Of a stretch of DNA of 64,000 nt, positions 1-9,176 are shown one piece after another. Numbering within the stretch: position 1 is the first letter of the stretch; each line of letters opens with the position of its first letter. The translations under genes were made by a program, and so were the position numbers. The DNA lies in NCBI GenBank assembly GCA_937915865.1, contig CALGIG010000106.1, forward strand, positions 19,025 through 83,024. Direction: 5' to 3'. The stretch is from an uncultured Prolixibacteraceae bacterium. Its GTDB lineage: Bacteria; Bacteroidota; Bacteroidia; Bacteroidales; Prolixibacteraceae. Below the pieces are notes generated by a model that made no database searches, was not told the DNA's origin, and worked only from the letters and a program-made list of their open reading frames with translations.

Positions 1-1
1 G

Positions 2-79
2 CCGGGGCAAGCCAATACGCCTTCGTACAAAAACGACTATTCAGACACTTACTGGTATTATCTTTATTTTGTAAACTAG
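2..79 (+). CDS. C-terminal tail of a polytopic membrane protein (partial, paralogue of the 1575-3368 gene)
   Basis: Only the last 25 codons and a TAG stop are inside the window. The frame reads to an ending that contains DTYWYYLYFVN. The gene at 1575-3368 ends with STYWYYVHF followed by a short tail, so this is most likely the end of a paralogue of that membrane protein. The following propeller gene starts 7 nt later, the same tight linkage seen further along. This makes the two-gene module at least partly triplicated. The match rests on a short aromatic motif, so homology is probable rather than proven. Confidence 0.55.
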   Translation, partial: PGQANTPSYKNDYSDTYWYYLYFVN

Positions 80-85
80 TTGACT

Positions 86-1549
86 ATGAGTAAAATTAGC
101 ATATTTCATCTCGTTTTTTTTCTGGGTGTTCTGGTCGGATGTGGCGGAAAAGTCAATCCGGGCGATGTTTCCAAAGAAAAACCGAAGCTTTTCCCCGATT
201 ATGTCGATGTGACCATTCCGTCAACAATTGCGCCATTGAATTTCAAGGCTCAGGGCGACTATTCGGCCATTGATGCGGTGTTTGAAGGGAAAGCTGGTAA
301 ATCTATTCGTGTTCAGGATAGTAAGGAAATTTGTATTCCGGCCTCTGATTGGAGCGAATTGCTGGAAGCCACCAAAGGCGACAGCCTGAAAGTGACCGTT
401 TCGGTAAAACAGCACGACCGTTGGAAACAATATGCCTCGTTCAGGATACATGTGAGTGAAACGCCCATCGATTATGGATTGGTGTACCGCCTGATTGCTC
501 CCGGTTACGAGGTGTACAGTAAAATGGGCATTTACCAACGCAACCTTTCTACCTTCGATCAAAGTCCGGTTGTTGAAAATACATTGATTCCGGGAAGTTG
601 TGTCAATTGCCATTCGTTCAAACTGACCGATCCTAAAAACATGAATTTCCACGTTCGCGGCAAGAAAGGCGGAACAATCCTGATAACCGATGGAAAAATG
701 AATGCGTTGATGACCAAAACCGATAAAACCATGTCGAATTTTGTGTATCCGTTCTGGCATCCGTCGGGCAATTACCTGGCTTATTCGGTGAACAATACGC
801 ACCAGGTTTTTCACGAGGAAAAAGGCAAACGTGTTGAGGTGGGCGACGTGGCTTCAGACGTGGTGGTTTACGACGTGAAGAAAAACGAGGCCTTGGGTAC
901 CAAACTCCTGATGCAGGACAGTATTTTCGAAACATTCCCTTCGTTTTCGCCGGATGGAAAGTCGCTCTATTTCTGCCGCGCAGCCCACAAAAAGATGCCT
1001 GACAAATACAACGAAGTGCGCTATAATCTTTGCCGCATAGCTTTTAATCCTGAAAATGGTTCGTTTGGCGACAAGATCGACACCTTGTTCAATGCAACAG
1101 CGATCAATAAAAGTGTCACCTTTCCGCGCCCTTCGCCTGATGGCAAATACATCATGTTCACGCTGGTTGATTACGGAAACTTCTCGATTTGGCACAAGGA
1201 AGCCGATTTGTACCTGCTTGACCTGAAAACCGGGCAAACCCGCTGCATCGATGAGGTGAACAGCGATAATACCGAAAGTTACCACTCGTGGTCGTCGAAC
1301 TCGCGTTGGTTTGTATTCAGCAGCCGCCGCATCGATGGTTTATACACCCGTCCGTTTATTGCTTACCTCGACGAAAATGGCAAGGCCCGCAAACCTTTCC
1401 TTTTGCCACAGGCCAACACCGATTATTACGACCAGTTGCTGTACTCGTTCAATATTCCTGAGTTTGTCAGCGGAAAAGTTGAGGTTGATCCAAACCAGGT
1501 AGATCAGTTGCTAGATTCGGGAATTAAAAAGGTGACGTTCAAACAATAA
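86..1549 (+). CDS. TolB/PD40-type beta-propeller lipoprotein with one CxxCH haem-binding motif
   Basis: The protein has 487 residues from the ATG at 86; an in-frame TTG lies two codons upstream. A lipoprotein signal ends in LVGC with the lipidated Cys at about residue 19, so it is probably anchored in the periplasm or outer membrane. A CVNCH motif (Cys172, Cys175, His176) would bind one c-type haem. The C-terminal half has PD40/TolB-like blades with repeated FSPDGK, SPDGKY and SWSSNSRW signatures. The gene at 3355-4830 is a clear paralogue sharing the same motif position and blade signatures. Such proteins have sometimes been labelled cytochrome c biogenesis proteins, but nothing here shows that role. 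Function is unknown; electron transfer or redox sensing coupled to a propeller platform is inference. Confidence 0.8.
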   Translation: MSKISIFHLVFFLGVLVGCGGKVNPGDVSKEKPKLFPDYVDVTIPSTIAPLNFKAQGDYSAIDAVFEGKAGKSIRVQDSKEICIPASDWSELLEATKGDSLKVTVSVKQHDRWKQYASFRIHVSETPIDYGLVYRLIAPGYEVYSKMGIYQRNLSTFDQSPVVENTLIPGSCVNCHSFKLTDPKNMNFHVRGKKGGTILITDGKMNALMTKTDKTMSNFVYPFWHPSGNYLAYSVNNTHQVFHEEKGKRVEVGDVASDVVVYDVKKNEALGTKLLMQDSIFETFPSFSPDGKSLYFCRAAHKKMPDKYNEVRYNLCRIAFNPENGSFGDKIDTLFNATAINKSVTFPRPSPDGKYIMFTLVDYGNFSIWHKEADLYLLDLKTGQTRCIDEVNSDNTESYHSWSSNSRWFVFSSRRIDGLYTRPFIAYLDENGKARKPFLLPQANTDYYDQLLYSFNIPEFVSGKVEVDPNQVDQLLDSGIKKVTFKQ

Positions 1550-1574
1550 ATTTTTGATAGACGCGCAAAGCAAG

Positions 1575-3368
1575 ATGAACCTGAAAAAATACATATCGTC
1601 GTTTGTTTCAACAGCATTCTTTGCAATGTTGGTGGTTTTCTGGGAATTCTTCTACCCGAATCACCTCATTCAGAAAGAACAGATGCAGTTGTTTATGACC
1701 GATTGGGATTATTTCATTCAGCATTTGTCGGTTCCGGGCGGATTTGCAACTTATTTGGGCGAGTTTTTTACCCAGTTTTTCCTGTTCACAATGGCGGGTG
1801 CCTGGATTGTTAGCATCGTATTATTTTCAATCTACTTTGGTGTAAAATGTTTGCTAAGGCGTTTGTTTGGTTCCCGATTCAGCCTGCTGGCATTTGTTCC
1901 GGCAATAGCTTATCTCTTTTTGCTTTGCAACGATTTCTATTATTTGTCGGGAGCAATCGCGGTTAGCCTTTCTGTTTGGGCTGTTGTTGGTTACCTGAAA
2001 ATAAAATCGCCTGCCAGCCGCGCTGTCGTTGGTTTTGTAGGAATACCATTTCTCTATTGGTTTTTAGGCGGCGCTTATGTGCTTTTCGGAATTTCCGTAA
2101 TTGCCTCCGAGTTGGTTATTCGTTTCAGTAAAGAAAGTGGTTTGAACCCAATGAAATCGCTGGTTTTATACATTGCCGCCTGCATGATTTGGGGAGTCGC
2201 AATTCCTCTGTTCGCCCACCGTTTTCTGTTGCTCGACACGCTTTTGCAAAGTTTTGCTTCATCTGCCTACTATAAATTCACTCTTGCATTTCCCATTTAC
2301 CTGAAACTGATTTTCGCATCGGTTCCGGCGATCATTCTTTTACATTTTGTTTTCCTGAAACTTTCAGAAAAAATCAGGCTGATTATGCAACTTGGATTTG
2401 GCCTAATGCTGATTGGAACGCTGTTTTTAGGATTCAAAAAAGTGCCGGTTTTTGCCGAAGAAAAGGAAATGATGTACAGCAACCTGGTAAATAAACAGGA
2501 TTGGACCGAAATCATTAAACAGGCTGAAAGAGAATTACCCAAAGGACAACAAGAAAAGCTGGCATTGACTCTGGCCTTAGGACGAACCGGGCAGTTGAGT
2601 TCGCGCCTGTTTGCCTTTAGTCCGACGCAGAGCGACTTTTTCATCCCCTATAAAGTACACGGAATGGCGCCGCTCATCGCTAACGAGCCTTATTTTTATC
2701 TTGGCTTCGTCAACTTCTCGCAAATGCTGGCGATGGAATCCATCGACTCGTCGCCCGATGCAGTGATGCCCGTTCGTGCAGTGAAACGCTATGCCGAAAC
2801 CTGCATCATAACCGGGCAATACGATGTGGCAGTCCGATTTTTAACTTTACTGAAAAGGACTTTGTTTTACCGCAATTGGGCAACCAAAGCTTCGGAATAT
2901 TTATACAACGACGAAAAAGTGAAAGCTCATCCGTTGTGGGGAAAACTTCGCGCCAGTCAGCCAAAAGACGAATTTTATTACCAGTCGGACCAGATGGATG
3001 CGATGCTCTTTTTGTTGCTGAGAAGCAATTCGCAAAATCGCATGGCTTATGAGTACCTGATGTCGTCGTACCTTTTGCAAAAGGATTTGGACAAGTTCCT
3101 GGAATTTCTGCCACTGGTAAAGTCGATGAATTATCCTGAGTTGCCGTTGGTATTTCAGGAAGCGTTGGCTTATACCAGAACGTTGCTGACGGATTGGCCT
3201 GACGCTTTGAAAGCCTATCCAATAAGCGATAACGTGAGTAAGCGCATTGAGTTGTATGCTAACGCGTTTAATTCAGGTGGAAATAAAAATGCGGCTGCAA
3301 TGAAACAGTCGTTTGGAAGTACGTATTGGTATTACGTTCATTTTTCTGAACCGAATGGAAAGAATTAA
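1575..3368 (+). CDS. Polytopic membrane protein with soluble C-terminal half (resembles the DUF6057 family)
   Basis: The protein has 597 residues from the ATG at 1575; an in-frame TTG at 1554 would add seven residues. Roughly the first 300 residues are a series of hydrophobic helices (about eight to nine membrane spans). The rest, from about residue 300, is soluble, helical and TPR-like, with many aromatic residues. It lies 25 nt after the first CxxCH propeller gene and overlaps the second by 14 nt, so the three are almost certainly one transcript. The alternation of membrane protein and haem-motif propeller suggests a two-component envelope complex. I recall such pairing in Bacteroidota (DUF6057 next to TolB-like proteins), but the family assignment is from memory. 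No catalytic motif is recognisable. Confidence 0.72.
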   Translation: MNLKKYISSFVSTAFFAMLVVFWEFFYPNHLIQKEQMQLFMTDWDYFIQHLSVPGGFATYLGEFFTQFFLFTMAGAWIVSIVLFSIYFGVKCLLRRLFGSRFSLLAFVPAIAYLFLLCNDFYYLSGAIAVSLSVWAVVGYLKIKSPASRAVVGFVGIPFLYWFLGGAYVLFGISVIASELVIRFSKESGLNPMKSLVLYIAACMIWGVAIPLFAHRFLLLDTLLQSFASSAYYKFTLAFPIYLKLIFASVPAIILLHFVFLKLSEKIRLIMQLGFGLMLIGTLFLGFKKVPVFAEEKEMMYSNLVNKQDWTEIIKQAERELPKGQQEKLALTLALGRTGQLSSRLFAFSPTQSDFFIPYKVHGMAPLIANEPYFYLGFVNFSQMLAMESIDSSPDAVMPVRAVKRYAETCIITGQYDVAVRFLTLLKRTLFYRNWATKASEYLYNDEKVKAHPLWGKLRASQPKDEFYYQSDQMDAMLFLLLRSNSQNRMAYEYLMSSYLLQKDLDKFLEFLPLVKSMNYPELPLVFQEALAYTRTLLTDWPDALKAYPISDNVSKRIELYANAFNSGGNKNAAAMKQSFGSTYWYYVHFSEPNGKN

Positions 3369-4830
3369 AATCATATCGCTACTCCTGATTGTGGTTTTGC
3401 TGGCAGCCTGTTCGGCCCGGAAGCCGCAGAATGCAAAGGATGCAGGCTTTTTGCCGCCGGTATTTCCAGCGCAAAACGGAGCAACAATTCCGTGTAATAT
3501 TGCACCAATCAATTTCATGCTGACTCAACCGTGTGACCGGCTATTTCTTTCGGTAAAAGGGAAAAGTAGTGTTTGGGAGAGCGGTTTCGAGGGACTGAAA
3601 ACAACAATTCCTGAAAAGGATTGGCAAAAGTTTCTGGCAGCCAATTCAGGAGACAGCATATCTTTTACGGTGTATGCTTTTCAGGACAAAAATTGGATTA
3701 AATACAAGCCGTTCAGCTATTTTGTTTCGCCCGATCCGGTTGATGAGTATTTGGTTTATCGGCTCATTCATCCCGGTTATCAAACCTGGAACGCCATGGG
3801 TATTTACCAGCGGCATCTCACCGGATTCAGGCAGGAAACAGTGATTGATAGCAAGCTGATGCCACAGTCGTGCATGAACTGTCATTCGATGGCCAACCAC
3901 AATCCCGACAACATGATGATTCACCTGCGCGAAAACAATGCCGGAACATTCCTGGTGAAAAAGGGGAAAATTGAAAAACTGATTACCAAAACGCCGAACA
4001 CCTTTTCGAGTGTTTCGTTCCCGTACTGGCATCCATCGGCTAAGTTTATCGCCTATTCCATCAACAAGGTGCGGCAGTTATTCCCGGCCTCAGGGCAGGA
4101 GCGGGCCCATGCTTTCGATGGCGAATCGGATATGGTAATTTACGACGTGGATAAAAACGAGTTTTTCACTTCACCCCTGCTTTTTTCGAAAGAAGCTTAC
4201 GAGTCGTCACCTTGCTTTTCTCCTGATGGGAAAACGCTTTATTTCATAACTGCGCCGGCAGTTCCCATGCCAAAAGAGGAGAAAAATATCAGGTACAGCC
4301 TTTGTTCCATTGCTTTCGACGCTGCAACCGCCAAACTGGGGAATAAAGTTGATACGCTGATTTCGGCAAAGAAGCTGCAGAAAAGTGTTGCGTTCCCAAG
4401 AGTTTCGCCCGATGGAAAACATATTCTGGTTACGTTGACCGATCATGGCAATTTCCCTGCATACAATAAAGACGCTGATTTGTATATGTACCACCTGGCT
4501 GATGCGACACTTGAAAAACTGGATGTGCTGAACAGTCCGGATGTGGAGAGTTATCATTCGTGGTCGTCAACTGGACGATGGATCGTATTCAGCAGTCGCA
4601 GGCTGGATGGGCTTTACATGAATTGCTATCTGGCTCATGTCGATGAAAAAGGCAATCCACAGAAGCCAATTTTGCTTCCGCAGGAAGATGCGGCATTTTA
4701 TAAGAATTTCCTGTTTTCGTTCAATCTTCCGGAATTTGCGGTAAAAAAAGTGGATTTCGACCGGTACGAGTTTGAAAAAGTAGCCAAAAAAACGGCAGGT
4801 TCGCAGGTAAGTTTTGATAATTACCATTAA
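3355..4830 (+). CDS. Second TolB/PD40-type beta-propeller lipoprotein with a CxxCH motif
   Basis: The protein has 491 residues. The ATG at 3355 lies inside the 3' end of the membrane-protein gene (14-nt overlap), which indicates translational coupling. The signal peptide ends in LAAC with the lipidated Cys at residue 19. A CMNCH motif (Cys173, Cys176, His177) sits at the same place as in the upstream paralogue, followed by a related stretch of conserved residues. Propeller blades carry FSPDGK, SPDGKH and SWSSTGRW. The two paralogues are similar over their length but clearly diverged, so the duplication is old. Haem attachment would need the cytochrome c maturation system, which is not in this window. 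It could have lost haem and kept only the fold; the conserved CxxCH argues against that. Confidence 0.8.
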   Translation: MERIKIISLLLIVVLLAACSARKPQNAKDAGFLPPVFPAQNGATIPCNIAPINFMLTQPCDRLFLSVKGKSSVWESGFEGLKTTIPEKDWQKFLAANSGDSISFTVYAFQDKNWIKYKPFSYFVSPDPVDEYLVYRLIHPGYQTWNAMGIYQRHLTGFRQETVIDSKLMPQSCMNCHSMANHNPDNMMIHLRENNAGTFLVKKGKIEKLITKTPNTFSSVSFPYWHPSAKFIAYSINKVRQLFPASGQERAHAFDGESDMVIYDVDKNEFFTSPLLFSKEAYESSPCFSPDGKTLYFITAPAVPMPKEEKNIRYSLCSIAFDAATAKLGNKVDTLISAKKLQKSVAFPRVSPDGKHILVTLTDHGNFPAYNKDADLYMYHLADATLEKLDVLNSPDVESYHSWSSTGRWIVFSSRRLDGLYMNCYLAHVDEKGNPQKPILLPQEDAAFYKNFLFSFNLPEFAVKKVDFDRYEFEKVAKKTAGSQVSFDNYH

Positions 4831-4946
4831 CTGCCTCCCCTCCGCCAGCAAATTGCAGTCGGACAAGCAACTCCCTCTTAAGGAGTGGACATGAGGAAAA
4901 AGGATGCAAAGGCCGGGTTTTACCCTGGAAGGGTTAAATATCAATA

Positions 4947-4968
4947 ACCCCGGGTTTCAACCCGGGGT
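4947..4968. repeat. GC-rich perfect palindrome in the 306-bp gap after the propeller array
   Basis: Two 10-nt arms, ACCCCGGGTT and AACCCGGGGT, are separated by TC. Related half-sites (CCGGGTTTTACCC) lie just upstream. No T-tract follows, so it is more like a dispersed intergenic palindrome than a plain terminator. The remainder of 4831-5136 holds no convincing gene. Confidence 0.6.
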
Positions 4969-5136
4969 AAAGGATGGCAGGGAAAACCGTCCGCGAGAAT
5001 ATGTTCGGAAAAGAAATTCTCTTCTGTCGGACGGAATAATGGTTTTGATGGACAGGAAATAAAATAGTTGCACAAAAAAATACGATAAATCATTTGCAAA
5101 CAATAAAAATACAAGTAGGTTTAAAACGCGTTTGAG

Positions 5137-6324
5137 ATGAGAGAAGGAAAAATTAAAGTGAATCAGGGAGTAATGATAAAACCTCAATATCAGATTTTTA
5201 ATTCAGAGGGTGTTGGATCGTTCGAAGAACAATGGAACGACTGCTTAGATAGTTTATTGCTATTTATGGAAGCAAATCCGGTGCAAAAGCCATTTGTTGT
5301 GCGTGTTTTTATTGCCGCCAACAATCAGGAACAATATAACAATCGTTCGAATTTGATCAAACATCGGATGGATTCGTTGGGTATTCCATTTAGCGTTTTG
5401 GCCGAGGCGCCCGAATCACCTAATCTGGTATTGGTTGAAGCAGGGTTTATCAATTCTTCGATTCACCAGCTTGAATACGGAAATGCTGCCGGGATAAAGT
5501 ACTGCAAGATAGAATCATCGGGTTACGCCGAATATTGGCTGGCAGGTGTAGAAGGTGAGGAAGAATCCCTGGCCGAAAATGCGCTCAATGCTTTTGCCCG
5601 TCTGCTTCAGGCTTTTCTGCATCTGGGCATTGGTTTTGACCAGATTTACCGCCAATGGAACTACGTGGAGCAAATATTCGGGATTCAGCAAATAGATGGA
5701 CATTTGCGCCAAAACTACCAGGTATTTAATGAAGCAAGGGCAGAATATTATTCCAAATACCTTACTGTTACAGGCTTTCCGGCTGCTACAGGGATTGGTA
5801 CTGCCTTTAACGGAGTAACAATAGAATGTATGGCAGTTGTTTGTGATGATGATTTTAAGACCATTGCCATCAGCAATCCGAAACAAACCAATTCGTACAA
5901 GTACGGGCAGGATGTTTTGAAAGGTGAACCTCAAAAAAGAGCCAGACAGAACCAACCTCCGCAATTTGAACGTGCCCGTTTAATGACCGACGGCGCTTCG
6001 TCGCGCTTGTTCGTTTCAGGAACTGCCTCAATTATAGGGCAGGAAACCATTGGTGTCGGCGACATTGAAATGCAAACCCGTGTCACCATTGCCAATATTC
6101 AATCGCTGGTTTGCGAAGAAAACCTTCGCGCTCATCATCTCCAACTGGATGCAATACCAGATAAATATGCTTATGTGCGGGTATATGTAAAGAATGCTGA
6201 AGATATTCCTGTTGTAAAAGCGATCTGCAGGGGACATTATAAGGATGTTCCGGTAACCTTTGTTCAGGCTGATATTTGCCGTGCTGATTTATTGGTGGAG
6301 ATTGAAGCTGAAATGGTAAGCTGA
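5137..6324 (+). CDS. Chorismatase-like protein (FkbO/Hyg5/XanB2-type, RidA-like fold)
   Basis: The protein has 395 residues and is monocistronic. The middle contains a QWNYV segment, an ARAEYY segment and FPAATGIGT. The C-terminal part contains SRLFVSGTASIIGQETIGVG and a DIEMQTRVT stretch. These resemble the conserved blocks of the chorismatase family, enzymes with a trimeric YjgF/RidA-like fold that cleave chorismate to pyruvate and a dihydroxy-cyclohexadiene or 3-hydroxybenzoate. No signal peptide is seen, so it should be cytosolic. A later internal ATG at 5173 is an alternative start. No neighbouring pigment or natural-product genes are visible. A RidA-family deaminase relative is the main alternative, because the family shares this fold. 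Substrate is not predictable from sequence alone. Confidence 0.6.
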   Translation: MREGKIKVNQGVMIKPQYQIFNSEGVGSFEEQWNDCLDSLLLFMEANPVQKPFVVRVFIAANNQEQYNNRSNLIKHRMDSLGIPFSVLAEAPESPNLVLVEAGFINSSIHQLEYGNAAGIKYCKIESSGYAEYWLAGVEGEEESLAENALNAFARLLQAFLHLGIGFDQIYRQWNYVEQIFGIQQIDGHLRQNYQVFNEARAEYYSKYLTVTGFPAATGIGTAFNGVTIECMAVVCDDDFKTIAISNPKQTNSYKYGQDVLKGEPQKRARQNQPPQFERARLMTDGASSRLFVSGTASIIGQETIGVGDIEMQTRVTIANIQSLVCEENLRAHHLQLDAIPDKYAYVRVYVKNAEDIPVVKAICRGHYKDVPVTFVQADICRADLLVEIEAEMVS

Positions 6325-6333
6325 AAGCCTCTC

Positions 6334-6543
6334 CCAACCCCTCCAACGGAGGGGAGAAGAACAGCCCCACCCAGCCTCCCCAAGGGGGAGGAGAAAAGAA
6401 CGGTTCCTATCGCATTAACTTTTAATATTCATAGTCAAATCTTATTCGTTGCGTTCTTTTAAGTCTCCCCTTCGGGGAGATTTAGAGGGGCTTCCTCTTT
6501 CTCTCTTTAAGTCCTCCCTTTTGGGGAGGGTTTGGGTGGGGCT
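6334..6543. repeat. Inverted pair of CTCCCC/GGGGAG intergenic repeats
   Basis: Around 6363-6393 the sequence CCCCACCCAGCCTCCCC is followed by GGGGGAGG. At 6507-6543 the reverse complement appears as CCTCCC, TTTTGGGGAGGG and TTTGGGTGGGGC. Two further small hairpins (CCCCTCCAACGGAGGGG near 6339 and CTCCCCTTCGGGGAG near 6464) lie between. Members of the same family recur at 28790-28912, 32663-32692 and 35331-35482. The 6325-6679 gap has no gene. Confidence 0.7.
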
Positions 6544-6616
6544 TATTAATTGTATGATTGATTGGTAAATAACTGCAAAAATTTTGCTAATTGTTTTATT
6601 TACAAAAAGACTTGAT

Positions 6617-6624
6617 TAGATTTG
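6617..6624 (+). promoter_or_regulatory. Probable -7 promoter element for the GH31 gene
   Basis: TAGATTTG matches the Bacteroidota -7 consensus TAnnTTTG. A TTG at 6591-6593 could serve as the -33 element but is slightly farther away than the usual 19-21 nt. The start codon is at 6680. Confidence 0.4.
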
Positions 6625-6679
6625 CATTTCTAAACTTGAAAATTTCCCTAAAATACAATAAACATAAATCTCATTGAAA

Positions 6680-9079
6680 ATGAAAAATCTTAAACTTACC
6701 CTGATTGCCTTAATACTTATGGGCTTATCGTTCTCGGTTCAGGCCAAAGTTCTGTCGTACAAAAAAGACAGCGACGGCGTTACCTGTACGCTGGATAAAG
6801 GCCTGATGAAAGTAAAACTTTGCTTCGACAATATGGTTGAAGTAAAATACACCACCTTGCCGCTTTTTATCGAAAAGCCCTCGCTGGTTATTACCAACGA
6901 CTTTAAAACAGCACCCGGATTTTCGGTTTCGGAGAATGGAAACGAAGTTGTCCTGACGACTTCAAAACTGAAAGTAGTCATTAACAAGCAGACCAATGCC
7001 ATCAAATACACCGATTTATCCGGAAATACAGTGTTGGCCGAAGATAATCAGCAAAACAAAGTGATGACCGAAGCCAATGTTGCCGGAATTGACGTGTACA
7101 ACTGCTCTACACAGTTTTTGTCGCCTGCCGACGAGGCGCTTTACGGTTTAGGTTGCCATCCTGAAGATTCACTTTCAATCAATTACAAAGGCCGAAATCA
7201 GGAAATGGCTATCCGTTACATGACTGGCTCCATTCCGGTGATGCTTTCGACCAAAGGCTACGGTCTTTTCTGGGACAACTATTCAGTATCGAACTTCTAC
7301 GGTACTGAAGCCGGAAATACAAAATTCAAATACACGTCTGAAAGTGGCGACAAAGTGGATTACTACTTTGTTTATGGCCCCGATTTCGACAAGGTTATTT
7401 CTACTTTCCGCAATGCAACCGGAAATGCACCGATGTTCCCGAAATGGGCATTTGGCTTGTTCCAGTCGCAGGATCGGTATAAAAGTCAGGCCGAAGTTTT
7501 GTCGGTAAAAGATGGATACCGCAAAAACAATATTCCGGTTGACTGCATTGTTCAGGACTGGTTTTACTGGGAACCCAACGTAATTGGCTCGCACGTGATG
7601 TGGCCCGAACGCTATCCGAACCCAAAAGCGATGGTTGATGAGTTGCACAACGCTAATATTCACGCCATGATTTCGATTTGGCCGGTATTCTCAGCCGGAA
7701 CGAAAACTTTCGATCAGATGACTCATTCAGGAAATATGACCGACATCCGCTGGATGAACGTGATGACCAATATTCTGGATTATTACTACGACGCACATAG
7801 CCCGCAAGCCCGTGATTTGTACTGGAAACAGGCTTACGATAGTTTGATTAGCCGTCACGGCTGGGATGCCTGGTGGGTTGACCAATGCGAACCCGACAAT
7901 GGTAATGTAGGCGACCCGAATTACATGGATTTGCGCCGCAAAAGCCATTTCTCGATTGGTCGCGGAATCGACTATATGAATACCTTTTCGCTTGAACACT
8001 CAACCGGTTTGTACGAACACTGGCGGAAAGATATTCCTGAAAAGCGCCCGGTATTGCTGATACGCCAGGCTTTTGCAGGTCAGCAGCGAAACTCAGCCAT
8101 TCTTTGGTCGTCTGACATTACCTGTACCTGGAATGCTTATAAAAACCAGGTTCCGCAAGGAATCAATGCGTGTGCTTCTGGCATTCCATACTGGACTTCG
8201 GATATTGGTGGTTACCATTTTCACTGGCAGGCGCCCGACTGGTCCATGCCGAACAACCGCGAATTGTTTACACGCTGGTTCCAGTTTGGTACATTCAGCC
8301 CGGTTTTCCGCATACATGGCAAAGGCGAACGCGCCATTTTCTCGAACAACTGGGATGCTGCAACCAAGGCCATCCTTATGAAATACGACAACCTGCGCTA
8401 TCGCTTGTTGCCTTACATTTATTCGCTGTCGTGGAAAGTAACCAACGAAGGCTATACCATCATGCGTTCGCTCGGGTTCGATTTCAGGAACGATGAAGGC
8501 ATCAGGAATATTCCTGACCAGTATATGTTTGGTCCGGCATTTTTAGTGAATCCGGTAACGCAGCCCATGTGCAGTTTACCTAACAGCAAGGACATCAAGA
8601 AAGTACGCAAGGTTTATCTACCGAAATCGGCCAACTGGTACGATTTCTGGACAGGCAAACTGATTCCCGGCGGACAAACCATCGAAGCCAGTGCGGCCAT
8701 CGAAACGCTTCCGCTTTACATCAAAGCCGGATCGATTGTGCCGATGGGACCATACCTTCAGTATGCAACCGAGAAAGTTGCCGACCCGATTGAATTGCGC
8801 ATTTACACTGGTGCTGATGCTGATTTCGTGCTGTACGAAGACGAAAACGACACCTACAATTACACGAAGGGCAACTATTCGACGATTGCTATCAATTGGA
8901 ACGAGGCGTCAAAAACCCTGACGATTAAAGACCGCAAAGGCGAATTCCCCGGTATGCTGAAAGATCGTTCGTTCCGCGTGGTTTGGGTAACTCCAAAAAA
9001 CGGGAATGGTGTTGAGCCGGCCAAAACCGTCGAAACTGTTCAGTATTCAGGGAAAGAAATAAGTATTTCGAAAAAATAA
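6680..9079 (+). CDS. Secreted GH31 glycoside hydrolase (alpha-glucosidase / alpha-xylosidase type)
   Basis: The protein has 799 residues from the ATG at 6680. A Sec signal peptide ends near VQAK, so the enzyme is periplasmic or secreted. It has an N-terminal beta-sandwich, then the GH31 barrel. WWVDQCEPDN carries the nucleophile Asp at about residue 401. LWSSDITCTW carries the acid/base Asp at about residue 479. WTSDIGGYHF and the RLLPYIYSL block are also typical of the family. A C-terminal beta domain follows. Length and motifs are complete. The family cleaves terminal alpha-linked glucose or xylose; which one is not decided by what is visible. The GH3 remnant and esterase-like fusion downstream suggest a degraded glycan-use cluster. 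Confidence 0.9.
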   Translation: MKNLKLTLIALILMGLSFSVQAKVLSYKKDSDGVTCTLDKGLMKVKLCFDNMVEVKYTTLPLFIEKPSLVITNDFKTAPGFSVSENGNEVVLTTSKLKVVINKQTNAIKYTDLSGNTVLAEDNQQNKVMTEANVAGIDVYNCSTQFLSPADEALYGLGCHPEDSLSINYKGRNQEMAIRYMTGSIPVMLSTKGYGLFWDNYSVSNFYGTEAGNTKFKYTSESGDKVDYYFVYGPDFDKVISTFRNATGNAPMFPKWAFGLFQSQDRYKSQAEVLSVKDGYRKNNIPVDCIVQDWFYWEPNVIGSHVMWPERYPNPKAMVDELHNANIHAMISIWPVFSAGTKTFDQMTHSGNMTDIRWMNVMTNILDYYYDAHSPQARDLYWKQAYDSLISRHGWDAWWVDQCEPDNGNVGDPNYMDLRRKSHFSIGRGIDYMNTFSLEHSTGLYEHWRKDIPEKRPVLLIRQAFAGQQRNSAILWSSDITCTWNAYKNQVPQGINACASGIPYWTSDIGGYHFHWQAPDWSMPNNRELFTRWFQFGTFSPVFRIHGKGERAIFSNNWDAATKAILMKYDNLRYRLLPYIYSLSWKVTNEGYTIMRSLGFDFRNDEGIRNIPDQYMFGPAFLVNPVTQPMCSLPNSKDIKKVRKVYLPKSANWYDFWTGKLIPGGQTIEASAAIETLPLYIKAGSIVPMGPYLQYATEKVADPIELRIYTGADADFVLYEDENDTYNYTKGNYSTIAINWNEASKTLTIKDRKGEFPGMLKDRSFRVVWVTPKNGNGVEPAKTVETVQYSGKEISISKK

Positions 9080-9090
9080 TTCTTCAAAAT

Positions 9091-9162
9091 CAACCACATA
9101 GGCACATAGAACACATAGATTTCATTTTGATTTTTCTATGTGACCTATGTGTCTATGTGGTT
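9091..9162. repeat. Long imperfect inverted repeat (CACATAG-rich) after the GH31 gene
   Basis: The left arm, about 9091-9117, contains AACCACATAGGCACATAG. The right arm, about 9135-9162, contains CTATGTGTCTATGTGGTT. The arms pair over about 27 nt with few mismatches and a short AT-rich loop. It probably acts as a hairpin terminator. It resembles in style the CACAAAG/CACGAAG repeats around 53681-54245. Confidence 0.7.
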
Positions 9163-9176
9163 TTTAATAATAATCC

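Noticed and set aside
1554..1574. Earlier TTG start for the membrane protein
   Set aside because: The seven extra residues are polar and the ATG at 1575 gives the expected cytoplasmic N-terminus before the first helix.
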